Shown here in pieces: positions 1 to 7,676 of a stretch of DNA of 14,831 nt; the stretch's first letter is position 1, and the number at the start of each line of letters is the position of its first letter. Under the pieces are notes generated by a model, which was not told where the DNA came from, searched no databases, and saw nothing but the letters and a program-made list of their open reading frames with translations. The stretch comes from Dissophora ornata. Lineage: Eukaryota; Mortierellomycota; Mortierellomycetes; Mortierellales; Mortierellaceae. The stretch lies in contig MU617364.1 in assembly GCA_025201705.1 (NCBI GenBank), forward strand, positions 1 to 14,831. The letters run 5' to 3'. Position numbers and translations under genes: made by a program.

Positions 1-494
1 TTTACCTTTGTCGAAAACGAAGCCAGGATCAAGGAGAGGGTCATAATGACAGAACCTACAAAGGCCGTAGGTCTAAATCCAAAGCGATCCGCGACCATCC
101 CCGACAGGAACCCAGCAATATAAGTAATCGCCGAACCTGTGGTTCCCACGAATGCAATCGCAGATGCGGTGGAGTTTGGGAAAACGTTTTGGTAGTGCAA
201 CACAAAGACGCCAAAGATGAATTCTGTCGGCGCAAAAACGAAGCAGTGAAGGAGCATGGATCCAAGAACTGCTAACCAGCCCTTGAGACTACCCTCGAGG
301 ATTAATGGCGATGATGGCGATGGCGGCAGTGGTGCTGGTGTTGGTGTTGGTGCTGGTGCTGGTACTGGTGCTGGTGTTGTTGGCGATGGTGATGATGATG
401 ACTCGTAAGCCATCGTTGCTGCTGGAGTTGTTGATGTCTCCAAAACTGAAATCTCTACCGACTCGGATGTTGTGGTGACAGACGCTGGAAGCAT
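1..494 (-). CDS. MFS transporter, monocarboxylate-porter (SLC16/MCT-like) type, N-terminal part; runs off the left edge
   Basis: About 164 residues are visible, starting at the ATG at 494-492. Residues 1-65 are a Ser/Thr/Pro/Ala-rich tail, presumably cytosolic, with an Ala-Pro/Thr-Pro repeat at about 41-55. Hydrophobic segments follow at about 72-98, 112-132 and 143-161, giving the first three membrane helices. The loop between helices 2 and 3 reads GMVADRFGFRP, the MFS motif A (G-x3-D-R-x-G-x-R). The first helix region (KGWLAVLGS then FGVF) resembles fungal monocarboxylate-transporter homologues. The protein would move a small organic solute across a membrane; the substrate cannot be read from the sequence. 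The last bases form AAG|GTAAA, a good splice donor, so the exon may end at position 6. A second ATG at codon 28 is possible. The family is fairly sure; substrate and full length are unknown. Confidence 0.85.
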   Translation of the reverse strand, partial: MLPASVTTTSESVEISVLETSTTPAATMAYESSSSPSPTTPAPVPAPAPTPTPAPLPPSPSSPLILEGSLKGWLAVLGSMLLHCFVFAPTEFIFGVFVLHYQNVFPNSTASAIAFVGTTGSAITYIAGFLSGMVADRFGFRPTAFVGSVIMTLSLILASFSTKV

Positions 495-1492
495 TGGCCA
501 AGAGAAAAAAAATGGTGTCCGTGTTTTTTTTTGGTGAGTAAAGTTCCAGTCGCTGCGTTGCGCGGGTCTCTTGTGAGGCGAAGACGACAAAGAGAGAGAG
601 GGGGTTTCGTGTTCGGGATGACTATTGCACACACTACTATGAAGGTTGATGTTGCAGCAGAGGTTGGTGAAGAGAATGGTGGACGACAAAGGAAAAGGGA
701 TTAAAGAAAAATGCAAGGGATCGTTGAAAATGATATAGAGCGACGGGATTTCATCGACGGCCCGTCCCCATTGCTACCCGTTCCTTGTGGGCTAGGGTAG
801 GTAGGCTGTAGATGAGCTCCAGGCAGAACTGGGTGCTGCGGGGAGTGAACTATGGTTTGTTTTTTTGTGTATGTTCATTTCTCCCCCCGACCGTTGTAAT
901 TGCTTGCTTGCCCTCCTCTTTTGTAAGGGCGACAACGGTGTCTCTTGTTGCGGTAAACGAACATTGATTTAAACATTGCAGGTATTTATCAAGGCGTTAG
1001 GAACATGTGGCATGCAAAACTTTCCCAGTCAGCCCAGCGATGATATCCAATTGTCATCGAGCGGGGCTTGGAATTACACATTCCTTGATGTAGCCCGTAG
1101 TTCGTCAGGAGGAGAGAGAGAGAGAGAGACGCCTGATGGGAAAACAGGGGGGTCGAGCAGCTCTTAGAACGACGCGTATTTTATGAACGTCCAATTGAAG
1201 GCACACACACACATCCCTAGTTGTGTTCCTCCCCCCCCCCCCTCGGAAACAGGGCACAAAACAAATATATCTCCGACTCCTTTTTGGGCTCGCTTCATTT
1301 GACAAAAGCTCGTGTTTAGAGCCACGCCGCTAACTTGCAGCATGCAGCACGACGACTGCCAAGCGAGCAGCAGGCTGTAGCCCAGACATAAACACTGCAC
1401 AACCGCACTGCCGCACTGCCAAGACCGAACACAACGCCACTCTTATTTTCGTCCCTTCTTGCTGTGCTTGATCAACGAACGGCGAGCACACC
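495..1492. promoter_or_regulatory. Divergent intergenic region between the MFS gene and the 360-residue hypothetical gene
   Basis: This 1-kb stretch lies between two divergently transcribed starts, so it should hold both promoters. I see no convincing coding region: the short reading frames here (63-78 codons) are low-complexity. It holds a (GA)9 run at 1112-1129, a short CA run at 1202-1212 and a C12 run at 1231-1242. There are also CT/GA-rich stretches close to the MFS start (about 588-604). The stretch at 1390-1425 repeats CCGCACTG before the plus-strand start. No element can be assigned to a known factor. Confidence 0.5.
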
Positions 1493-2575
1493 ATGCCCGA
1501 AACACCTCTCTTTCCTTCCAATATCCTGCTAGGTTCGGTGCCAGCAGCCATGAATAGTCAAGTCGTGGTCGGAAATCTACTACTCCTTGGCAAGATCTTT
1601 CTCAAGCAGGTCTTGAAGACACACTCCAACTTCCAGCAGCAGCCGCAGCATTACCAACATCAGTACCAACCCCCTCAAGACTCTACACTCCTTTCCAGAT
1701 CTGTAGCTTGGATTGATTATCCATCTTCAGCCTCTCTTCTTTCTCAACTCTCTTCCTCCTCCTCCTCTTTACGGCAGGCTCTTATTCCTGAATTGGCCAG
1801 GAACACAACAACTACATCAGCAGAATCTCTTCGCACCTTTCCCATCCTGGCTTCCTCATCTCCTCAGGTGACAATCCTATCCCCTTCTTCCATCCACAAA
1901 CATGCCTCGGCTTACTCATCGCTTCTCCCTCGTACGACGACTACATCAACAACGTCTCTCGATAATACATCAAACTCAACTGCAAAAATAGAGACAAACG
2001 CTGCTGTACTACTACCGCCACCACCACCACCACCAACAGTCCCCTTGGGCACCAGCGTGCTCTTCTTTCCTAGCACTTGCCATCGCTCGGGCTACATAGT
2101 CTTCTTGCCAGACCCTGCCGCAGATCTTGTCCTAGATCTCACGCCGTTCGTCGAGAACATCTTCAGAGACAATAATGATCCTACTCGAAATGCCGACGAG
2201 GAGGATGACGGACTGACAATATTTTTGTTTGAAGAGGATGAGATACCCAAAAGGACCTGGACGTTCACAATACCTCGTCCACCGGAATCAGTTCTACCAA
2301 AAGTGAGAATGACACCGGGACAGGAACGTGAACGTGGTAAAGGCCGAGGGCGACAAGGGTTGTATCTAGGTGTCACTTGGGAGCTAGGTGTGTATGCGGG
2401 ATTCGAGTTGAGGCATTGGATCGCAACATTGAACGATACTTGGAAACAGAAGGAAGTGCCTGGTTTTATCTATGATGAGGACGAATGGCTGAGAACAGAG
2501 ACATATGAGACTGAACCGAGGTTGGCAGGGATTGTCAGAGCCATTAATAGTCTTGAACAACTCTTAATTCATTGA
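1493..2575 (+). CDS. Hypothetical protein of 360 residues with a low-complexity middle and a conserved-looking C-terminal domain
   Basis: I do not recognise this protein. It is a single open exon. The start at 1493 is preceded by CACACC, a good initiation context; an in-frame ATG at 1550 is an alternative. Residues about 20-45 are hydrophobic and then basic. Residues 48-62 are Gln/His/Pro-rich, 80-170 are Ser/Thr-rich, and 175-181 are seven prolines. Residues about 183-360 look like a folded domain with alternating hydrophobic strands (SVLFF, GYIVFL, LTIFLFEEDE, WTFTIPRP, LYLGVTWELGVYAG) and a C-terminal helix. An acidic stretch lies at 235-250 and a basic GQERERGKGRGR at 276-287. It is convergent with the TOPORS-like gene. 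The long frame, normal codon use and globular C-terminus argue that it is real. No function is assigned. Confidence 0.75.
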   Translation: MPETPLFPSNILLGSVPAAMNSQVVVGNLLLLGKIFLKQVLKTHSNFQQQPQHYQHQYQPPQDSTLLSRSVAWIDYPSSASLLSQLSSSSSSLRQALIPELARNTTTTSAESLRTFPILASSSPQVTILSPSSIHKHASAYSSLLPRTTTTSTTSLDNTSNSTAKIETNAAVLLPPPPPPPTVPLGTSVLFFPSTCHRSGYIVFLPDPAADLVLDLTPFVENIFRDNNDPTRNADEEDDGLTIFLFEEDEIPKRTWTFTIPRPPESVLPKVRMTPGQERERGKGRGRQGLYLGVTWELGVYAGFELRHWIATLNDTWKQKEVPGFIYDEDEWLRTETYETEPRLAGIVRAINSLEQLLIH

Positions 2576-2658
2576 ACAGAAAAAAATAATAATAATAATA
2601 ATAAAAAGGCATTTGGGGGACGCGAATCATTAGATTTATAGTTTATCTTTTCCAGACT
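2576..2658. terminator. Shared 3' region of two convergent genes
   Basis: Only 83 bp separate the stop of the plus-strand hypothetical gene from the stop of the minus-strand TOPORS-like gene. The stretch contains an (AAT)6 tract at 2585-2602 after a run of A. That gives AATAAT/ATAAAA-type polyadenylation-like signals on the plus strand, and U-rich sequence plus ATAAAC/ATAAAT on the minus strand. Polyadenylation of both transcripts probably occurs here or just inside the opposing gene, so the two 3' UTRs may overlap. The function is inferred from position and composition. Confidence 0.45.
2585..2602. repeat. (AAT)6 microsatellite
   Basis: Six AAT units are seen directly, between two convergent stop codons and within the presumed bidirectional 3' region. 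Confidence 0.9.
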
Positions 2659-4704
2659 CTAGGGTTGTCTATTTCGCGCATCATAAAGGTCGCGCTCTCG
2701 CTTCAATTTTTCCTGCAACATAGCGGCAAGGACATCTCTCTTTGACGATGACAGGGATGCTTCGACTTTCAAACTGTCGTCATTCGGCGCCCGATGTGCA
2801 ATGGTGTCCTGGATATCTCCAGCAGCGTGTGGGTTTGCATGGGAGGTCGATGGCAATGGCTTTGAGGTCCCGCCGTCTGTTTTGTAGCGTGCAGCTCGAG
2901 AGTAACTGATATCCCTATTGCTGCTCCTGCTTCTCCTTCTCTTACCCCTGCTCCTGCCTTTATCCCTGCTCCTGCTCCTACTCCTACTCCTACTCCTACT
3001 CCTACTCCTGGTCCTACTTTTACTCGCGCTTCCAATCCTGTTTCTACTCCAACTCCTCCTCCTCCTTCGATCGCTGCTGCTCCTGCGTCGGCTACCATGC
3101 ATACGTGATTCCCCAGCAAAGTCACCGCCGCTTGCATCGCTATCAGGACTCTCGCGGCTATCTTGAGGCCTCTCCCCCACACGGTCACGACTATCGCTTC
3201 TCTGGCGCCTTGGTCTCCTACCATCGCGGCTACCTCGGCTATCCTGCTCGCGTTGATTATCATCATATCCATTGCTCGCCAATATTTCCTCCGCCGACCT
3301 TGAGGAGTCCAGTAACCTGGCCTGGTGGTGGTGGTCAGTATTTGGAGAGTCGTACTGAGCCGAGCGATCGTAGGCCTCGATCGAGTGTGGTGATCTCGCA
3401 AAGGCCATTAGTTCATGCACAAACTGTTCCGTAGACTCTTGCAAGAAATCCTTGAGTAAATCATGGGCTTGATCTGTTTGAAGATCATATCGTTTCAGGA
3501 CAGCGACAATGTATTCTCGAATCAGTTCAAGACCCGTGTCGATTTCCTCGTACCGATGGTGTTGAAGATGTTCAGTATCCGAGGAAAGTGAGGGAGGAAA
3601 AGAGAAAGGAGATGAGGAAGAAGAAGTCGAGGCTTCGTCGGTGTTGGTACCAGACGAGTATGAAGGGGTGGTGGAGAGGGAAAGGATGGCTCGCAACTCT
3701 CGCCGGATCCAGGGAATGAGGCGGTCCAATTTGTGTGGGAAAACCCTAAAGGTTTCTGGAGTGATCTGCTGGAACCCTGAGATCCTGTTTGCTCCAACGT
3801 GCTTGACGAACAGGCGGTGGCGATAGACGTGTCTAGACCCCCCGGTCATGACAGAAAAAAAAGAGGAGGAAAAAAAAAAGAGGTCAGATCATGGCGATTT
3901 GTCGACAGTGTCGAAATGGTTTGGCGAGTTCATGATCGATGTTACTCCTTCTACCTTCGTTGCTCCAGTGCCTGTTGCTGTTGCTCTGCTACAGATCGTT
4001 CATCCAAAGTTTCATCTCGGTGTGCATGCTGACCACTCCTAGCGTGCCTTCTTCTCTGAGGAGGTCCATACAGTTGTCGAATGATTCCATAGGGTACGGC
4101 CATTTGGTGGGATGTACTACTGGTGGCTGCAGAAGTGGAAGAAGAAGAGGACATGATTGATGTCGACGACTTTTTGGATGCTGACAGCAGCGGCTCAAAT
4201 CGATGCTATCACGACAAAAGGAAGAGAAAAAAAAACTCGGCATTTAGAAAAAGACTTGCTCCGATCGTTTCCAAAAGATCCCGCGTCGTTGGAGAAGGGA
4301 GGGAGGGGGGGGGATCCTCAATAACTTACTACAGTGTAGTGCGTGTCATCCCGGATTTCGTGAATACACGACTCGAAGATCCGGATGCAGAGCGGACAAG
4401 CGTGTGATATGATGGACCATTGTAGGATGCAGTGGAAGCAGAACTCGTCTATCAGGATTGTTTGTGCAAAGAGCGCGGGGGTAAGAGGTTAACAGCGAGT
4501 AAACGTGCGTCCAGCGAAAAAAAAAAAAAAAAAAAGGCGCATGTACATCTGGTCCTTACGGCGGCATGTCTCCAGTACTGTGCGGTCCACACAGACACTG
4601 AGGCAGATAACGCAGTGACTCGAGTCGCAGTCCTCTGGTGATGTGATTGTTGCATCGGTCATGTCCGTTGACGTGGATGCATTTGATGCATTCAACTGTT
4701 GCAT
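2659..4704 (-). CDS. TOPORS: TOPORS-like RING-finger E3 ubiquitin/SUMO ligase with RS-rich tail, four exons
   Basis: Exons on the minus strand are 4704-4560, 4448-4330, 4205-3955 and 3832-2659. All introns are GT-AG (111, 124 and 122 nt) and phases match, giving 562 residues. A C3HC4 RING lies at 31-69 (C31, C34, C47, H49, C52, C55, C66, C69). Its spacing (x2-x12-x1-x2-x2-x10-x2) equals that of animal TOPORS; H49 is created by the exon 1/2 junction. The TOPORS core follows: DRLIPWIRREL near 208-218 and EQFVHELMAFARSP near 307-320, very close to the human pattern. The tail is Arg/Ser-rich, with a pure RS run at about 444-462. In animals TOPORS acts in the nucleus as a ubiquitin and SUMO E3 at chromatin. 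I see no obvious VIxIDSD-type SUMO-interaction motif. The N-terminus before the RING is only 30 residues. The start at 4704 is the first ATG in frame before the RING; M15 is an alternative. Confidence 0.9.
2962..3018 (-). repeat. AGGAGT/AGGAGC hexanucleotide tract coding the RS run
   Basis: On the minus strand this is a run of AGG-AGT, AGG-AGC and related hexamers inside the last exon of the TOPORS-like gene. It is read as alternating Arg-Ser. The near-identical units suggest recent slippage. The opposite strand is open as a long poly-leucine frame, which is a by-product of the repeat. Confidence 0.85.
4517..4535. repeat. A19 homopolymer inside intron 1 of the TOPORS-like gene
   Basis: A run of 19 A on the plus strand reads as T19 in the sense of the gene. 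It sits just after the donor of intron 1 (4559-4449), not at the acceptor. It causes frame noise in naive translations and may be length-variable or mis-sequenced. Confidence 0.85.
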
Positions 4705-4824
4705 CGGCGGATTCGAACGGGAAAGGAGGATTGATTTATGTTCAAGAATTTTTCTTTTTTTTCTACTATGTTACAAAACACTTTTAACAGCTGCGACTCC
4801 CAACTAACACCTGAAAAAGGCTCT

Positions 4825-5125
4825 CTACAGCGGTGCACGCCTCGGCATCGACCGTCGTCTGATAAGCCAGACCTCATCCTTCATCTTTTGGAGGACGTCC
4901 AGGGACTGTGTAGCATCCCCGTCCTGCTGCAGGAAGTAGCACTCTAGTTTCCACAGCATGCTGAGAACCTCGCTGGCTGTCACCACTGCCGTGTCCTGCT
5001 TCTGTGGCGCGTCCTTTTCCATCTCTGCACGTAGCTCGTCGCTTATATCAGATTGCTGCTCCTGCTCCTGCTCCTGCTCCTGTCCCTGGTCCTGGTCCTG
5101 CTCCTGGTCCTGGTCCTGGTCCTGG

Positions 5126-5166
<41 letters not shown>

Positions 5167-5637
5167 GGTCTCGTCCTGGGTCTCGTCCTGGTCATCTCGA
5201 TCACGCAACCGTGCAGACCGCGACTTGCGTAGTCCATGCCTCATTTTAAATGCATCAAGCCATCCATTTGAAAAGTGGAGTGGTTCGTGGTCCGGGTAAT
5301 GTTTGTCAAGAATCGTCGCAGCCACATTCTTCAGTTCCTGACCGGGCACTCTCCGACCTTCGTTCTCCTGAAGCCATTGAAGCAAGGCCCTCTCCATGTC
5401 TGGGTATTTTACTTTCCGACGATGCTTGCCATGCATGCCTTGAGTGTCTTCTGGGTTCAGATACTGGTGGGCGCGATTGAGGGTATGGGAGACTGTCGCC
5501 TGGGTGACGACGAGGTGGAAGGTGTCCCGAAGCCATTGGATCAGATGCAGTTGTGTGAGGTCGGGATGGCGCTGCTTGTGCTCGATCAGGCGGAGGCGGA
5601 CCTCTTTTGTCATTGTCGTGTACTTTGCCTTTGTCAT
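4825..5637 (-). CDS. CENP-B/Tc5-type HTH DNA-binding protein without a DDE domain, with (QE/QD)n linker
   Basis: Single exon, 270 residues from the ATG at 5637 (purine at -3). The frame is open 91 codons further upstream, but that part holds a poly-Phe run from a T tract and looks like leader. Residues about 7-60 form a first helix-turn-helix (LTQLHLIQWLRDTF, then TQATVSHTL), as in the N-terminal DNA-binding domain of CENP-B and fission-yeast Abp1/Cbh relatives. Residues about 76-142 form the second, Tc5-transposase/CENP-B type domain, ending GWLDAFKMRHGLRKSR, a hallmark. Residues 151-195 are a (Gln-Glu/Gln-Asp)n repeat. Residues 198-270 are a predicted helical tail rich in Leu, Met and Lys, possibly for dimerisation. 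Pogo/Tigger-type proteins carry a DDE nuclease of roughly 200 residues after the second HTH; here it is absent. It is therefore probably a host DNA-binding protein derived from a transposase. The target sequence is unknown. Confidence 0.85.
5050..5187 (-). repeat. Hexanucleotide (CAGGAG/CAGGAC) coding minisatellite
   Basis: On the minus strand about 20 hexamers alternate CAG-GAG and CAG-GAC, with two longer ACCCAG-type units at the upstream end. They encode the Gln-Glu/Gln-Asp linker of the CENP-B-like protein. Every variation I can see preserves the frame. The other frames on both strands are also open, which produces spurious Ser-Cys, Pro-Ala and Arg-Ser reading frames. Confidence 0.9.
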
Positions 5638-6319
5638 TTCTTCAACGACAATGGGGTTGAGCGAAAGGCTTTGGGGAGGGGGGATTGTGATACAGTACAT
5701 ATTATGGTGCCGCAAAGCCACGTTGCAAACACACCATGTGGCAAAGTAAAAAAAAAAAAAAAAAGGTGCAAACACCGCAAGCAAGCATTGAAGACTCTGC
5801 GTGAGAAGGGGGAAAAAAGGTGGGTGCAACGTTCGCCGACATTTTCCAGGGCGGGGCACAGACTGTGCATGCCAGCTCAACACACTGTGCAATGGATCGC
5901 GCTGAAACATGGCTCAATATCAACAACGTAAACATTGGGGCAGTACAGTACGCGCCTTGACGCGTCGGTGTGGATTTGATCTGTTTGGCAAAGATGATGC
6001 GGGGCAGTGCGGAAAGCAATAGTACCACATATCGACATATCGATACACAACAAAACAGAGATGTGGAGGGGGGGTCCCGGCCGGAAACCTTCTTCACCCG
6101 GGAGACTGCATTAAGTGTCTGTCCGTGTGCGATGACCTAATCGCACAACCGCACAGGAAATGACGAGAGCTGGGCTGACACCGCACAGAGAGAGGCCTGG
6201 GTCCCACTAGGACCTGCGTGCGTGACGGCATGGCGAGCAGAAACAAGGTTTCTTCGTCTTCTTTTCTTCCTTTTCTACTTTTCTCTCTTCTTCTTTCCTA
6301 TTCCTACTTGTTCCTTTCC

Positions 6320-6360
<41 letters not shown>

Positions 6361-6413
6361 TACCCACCAAGCCTCAGCGAAAACGATCCAAGTCCCAACC
6401 AAAGCAATACACC
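5638..6413. promoter_or_regulatory. Divergent promoter region between the CENP-B-like gene and the SET gene
   Basis: These 776 bp separate two divergent start codons and should contain both promoters and leaders. The left part holds an A17 run (5748-5764; T17 in the CENP-B-like leader). The right part holds a long pyrimidine tract, including (CT)17 at 6323-6356, directly upstream of the SET gene start. CCGCAC-like elements occur at about 6149 and 6181. I see no conserved reading frame here; the frames present are extensions of the flanking genes into their leaders. Confidence 0.5.
6323..6356. repeat. (CT)17 microsatellite in the SET gene leader or promoter
   Basis: Seventeen CT units lie within a pyrimidine-rich stretch from about 6248 to 6360, ending 57 bp before the ATG at 6414. 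Pyrimidine-rich tracts before the start recur at the SDR and catalase genes here and are common in fungal promoters. Confidence 0.9.
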
Positions 6414-7676
6414 ATGCCTTCCACATACACCAAAGCCGAAAAGATCACGGACGCTGCTGCCGTCAAGAGCGCCTACAAGCCCACCCACCCAGGCCTGTTC
6501 GAAGTCCTGTACGCAGAGGGTGACTACAACTCCAAGCTGGTTGCAACCCGACCCTATGCCAAGGGTGAGGTCATCTGCAACGTTGAGGGTACCACGCCAG
6601 GCCCCAAGAAATATACCAGTGTCCAGGTCGGAAAGGACGAGCACATCGAGTTGAACTCTGACCGTAAGTCGATCGACAAAAACACCCTACTGTTGAGAGG
6701 CCATGATCCAGGAGCGAGAGATCCCCCCAGCAAAAACATCGATCCAGGAGCTCCACAGAGTGGACGAGCGATTATACTCCGGATCGGTGGATTTGTAAAT
6801 CGACTTTGGGCGTAAAACCGCCATCTCTTGTTTGGCGAGTTCCGGAAGCGAAACGTCTCTCTCTCGGATCCGACAAAGATGGAAAAGGGTGCAAACAAAC
6901 ATGACGGTTGAACAAAAAAAAACAAAAAAAAAACAAAAAGGTCGGGCACAGACATTCAGAATACTAGAGGATTCGGAGAGCACTTTCATGTGGAAATGAC
7001 GAGTCAGGAGTAACGGCTCGTCAGTGTGGAAGCTAGCTTTCTTTTGGTACTGCGTTTTATTATCACTTTAACAGATCTCGTTACAAAGTGCAAACAGCAA
7101 AAGGAAAGAAAACCCACCGACATTACAATCCTAAAAAAGAGCCGCGTGCTGCTGGGGGATGGGAAGAAATGGCGATCCGTGGTAGCGTTACTCAGCATCG
7201 TTGACACTAACTTTTTGCTCTATTGTTGACCCTTTCAATTGATCCGAAAAAAAAAAGTCGTCTTCATGAACCACTCCTGCAACCCCACCGTCTCTCTCGA
7301 CACCGACACCATGACCGTTGTCGCTGTTGTCGACTTGAAGGAGGGCAAGTCACTGTTTTCATGCCTGTTTTCTATACCCGCGACAATTGTGACCATGGTG
7401 ACAATTGCATGGTGAACGCGGGATTGCACCTTAACCATCCGCACCTGTTCCCTCCTTTTTTTACACCTTATAGGTGACAGCTTGACGTTCTTCTACCCTT
7501 CCAGCGAATGGGAGATGGACCAGCCCTTCCCCTGCTGGTGTGGTGCTGAGCAGTGCGTCAAGAGCATTCAAGGTGCCAAGTTCCTGTCCAAGGAGACCAT
7601 GTCGCGGTATTTTGCCACCAAGCACATCCAGGAACTCTTGGACGAGCGCGGCGCCGCTGCTGCCACTCAGGCATAA
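6414..7676 (+). CDS. Small SET-domain protein (putative protein lysine methyltransferase), three exons
   Basis: Exons are 6414-6663, 7258-7344 and 7474-7676, giving 179 residues from an ATG preceded by ATACACC. The SET core is clear: residues 42-56 (LVATRPYAKGEVICN), then LVFMNHSCNP at 84-93 (the NHSCxP signature of the AdoMet and active site, formed across the intron 1 junction). LTFFYP at 116-121 carries the expected catalytic-type Tyr (Y120), and a post-SET CWCGAEQC at 133-140 gives C-x-C-x4-C. SET proteins transfer methyl groups from AdoMet to lysines. Here the N-terminal Gly-x-Gly of the usual motif is replaced by Asn-Ser-Lys (39-41), so activity is not certain. The protein is little more than the bare domain. 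Intron 1 is long (594 nt). Intron 2 appears to be GC-AG. Substrate unknown. Confidence 0.88.
6664..7257 (+). other. Intron 1 of the SET gene (594 nt)
   Basis: The donor is C|GTAAGT at 6664 and the acceptor is AG at 7256-7257 after a run of ten A. It is the longest complete intron in the window. It contains an 11-bp direct repeat (GATCCAGGAGC at 6705-6715 and 6741-6751) and A-rich runs near 6915-6940. I see no coding continuation: the SET motif is contiguous across the splice. The A run directly before the acceptor, instead of pyrimidines, is unusual; the pyrimidine tract lies about 20-45 nt further upstream (7211-7240). Confidence 0.75.
7345..7473 (+). other. Probable GC-AG intron (intron 2 of the SET gene)
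   Basis: Exon 2 ends GAGG and is followed by GCAAGT, the consensus of non-canonical GC donors. The acceptor TTATAG at 7468-7473 follows a T-rich tract. This join gives KEGDSLTFFYP, the expected SET wording. A GT-AG alternative (donor 7349, acceptor ending 7480) also keeps the frame and gives KEGNLTFFYP, but both its donor (GTCACT) and acceptor context are weaker. Confidence 0.65.

Noticed and set aside
2918..3166. Plus-strand poly-leucine frame
   Set aside because: It is the complement of the Arg/Ser repeat of the TOPORS-like gene; an almost pure Leu run is a repeat artefact.
4709..4718. GTTCGAATCC on the minus strand, resembling a tRNA T-loop
   Set aside because: The flanking bases do not form a 5-bp T stem, and no acceptor, D or anticodon arms fit; it lies directly before the TOPORS-like start.
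5638..5910. 91-codon N-terminal extension of the CENP-B-like protein
   Set aside because: It contains a poly-Phe run from a T17 tract and no family similarity. The ATG at 5637 directly precedes the first HTH and has a purine at -3.
5275..5931. 218-codon plus-strand frame antisense to the CENP-B-like gene
   Set aside because: It overlaps the well-supported HTH coding sequence on the other strand, has no recognisable domain and includes a poly-Lys stretch from the A17 run. It is best explained as a shadow frame.
1397..6153. 12-mer GCACAACCGCAC shared by two promoter regions (about 1397 and 6142)
   Set aside because: It could be a common factor site, but two copies in 15 kb are within chance and no known motif was recognised.
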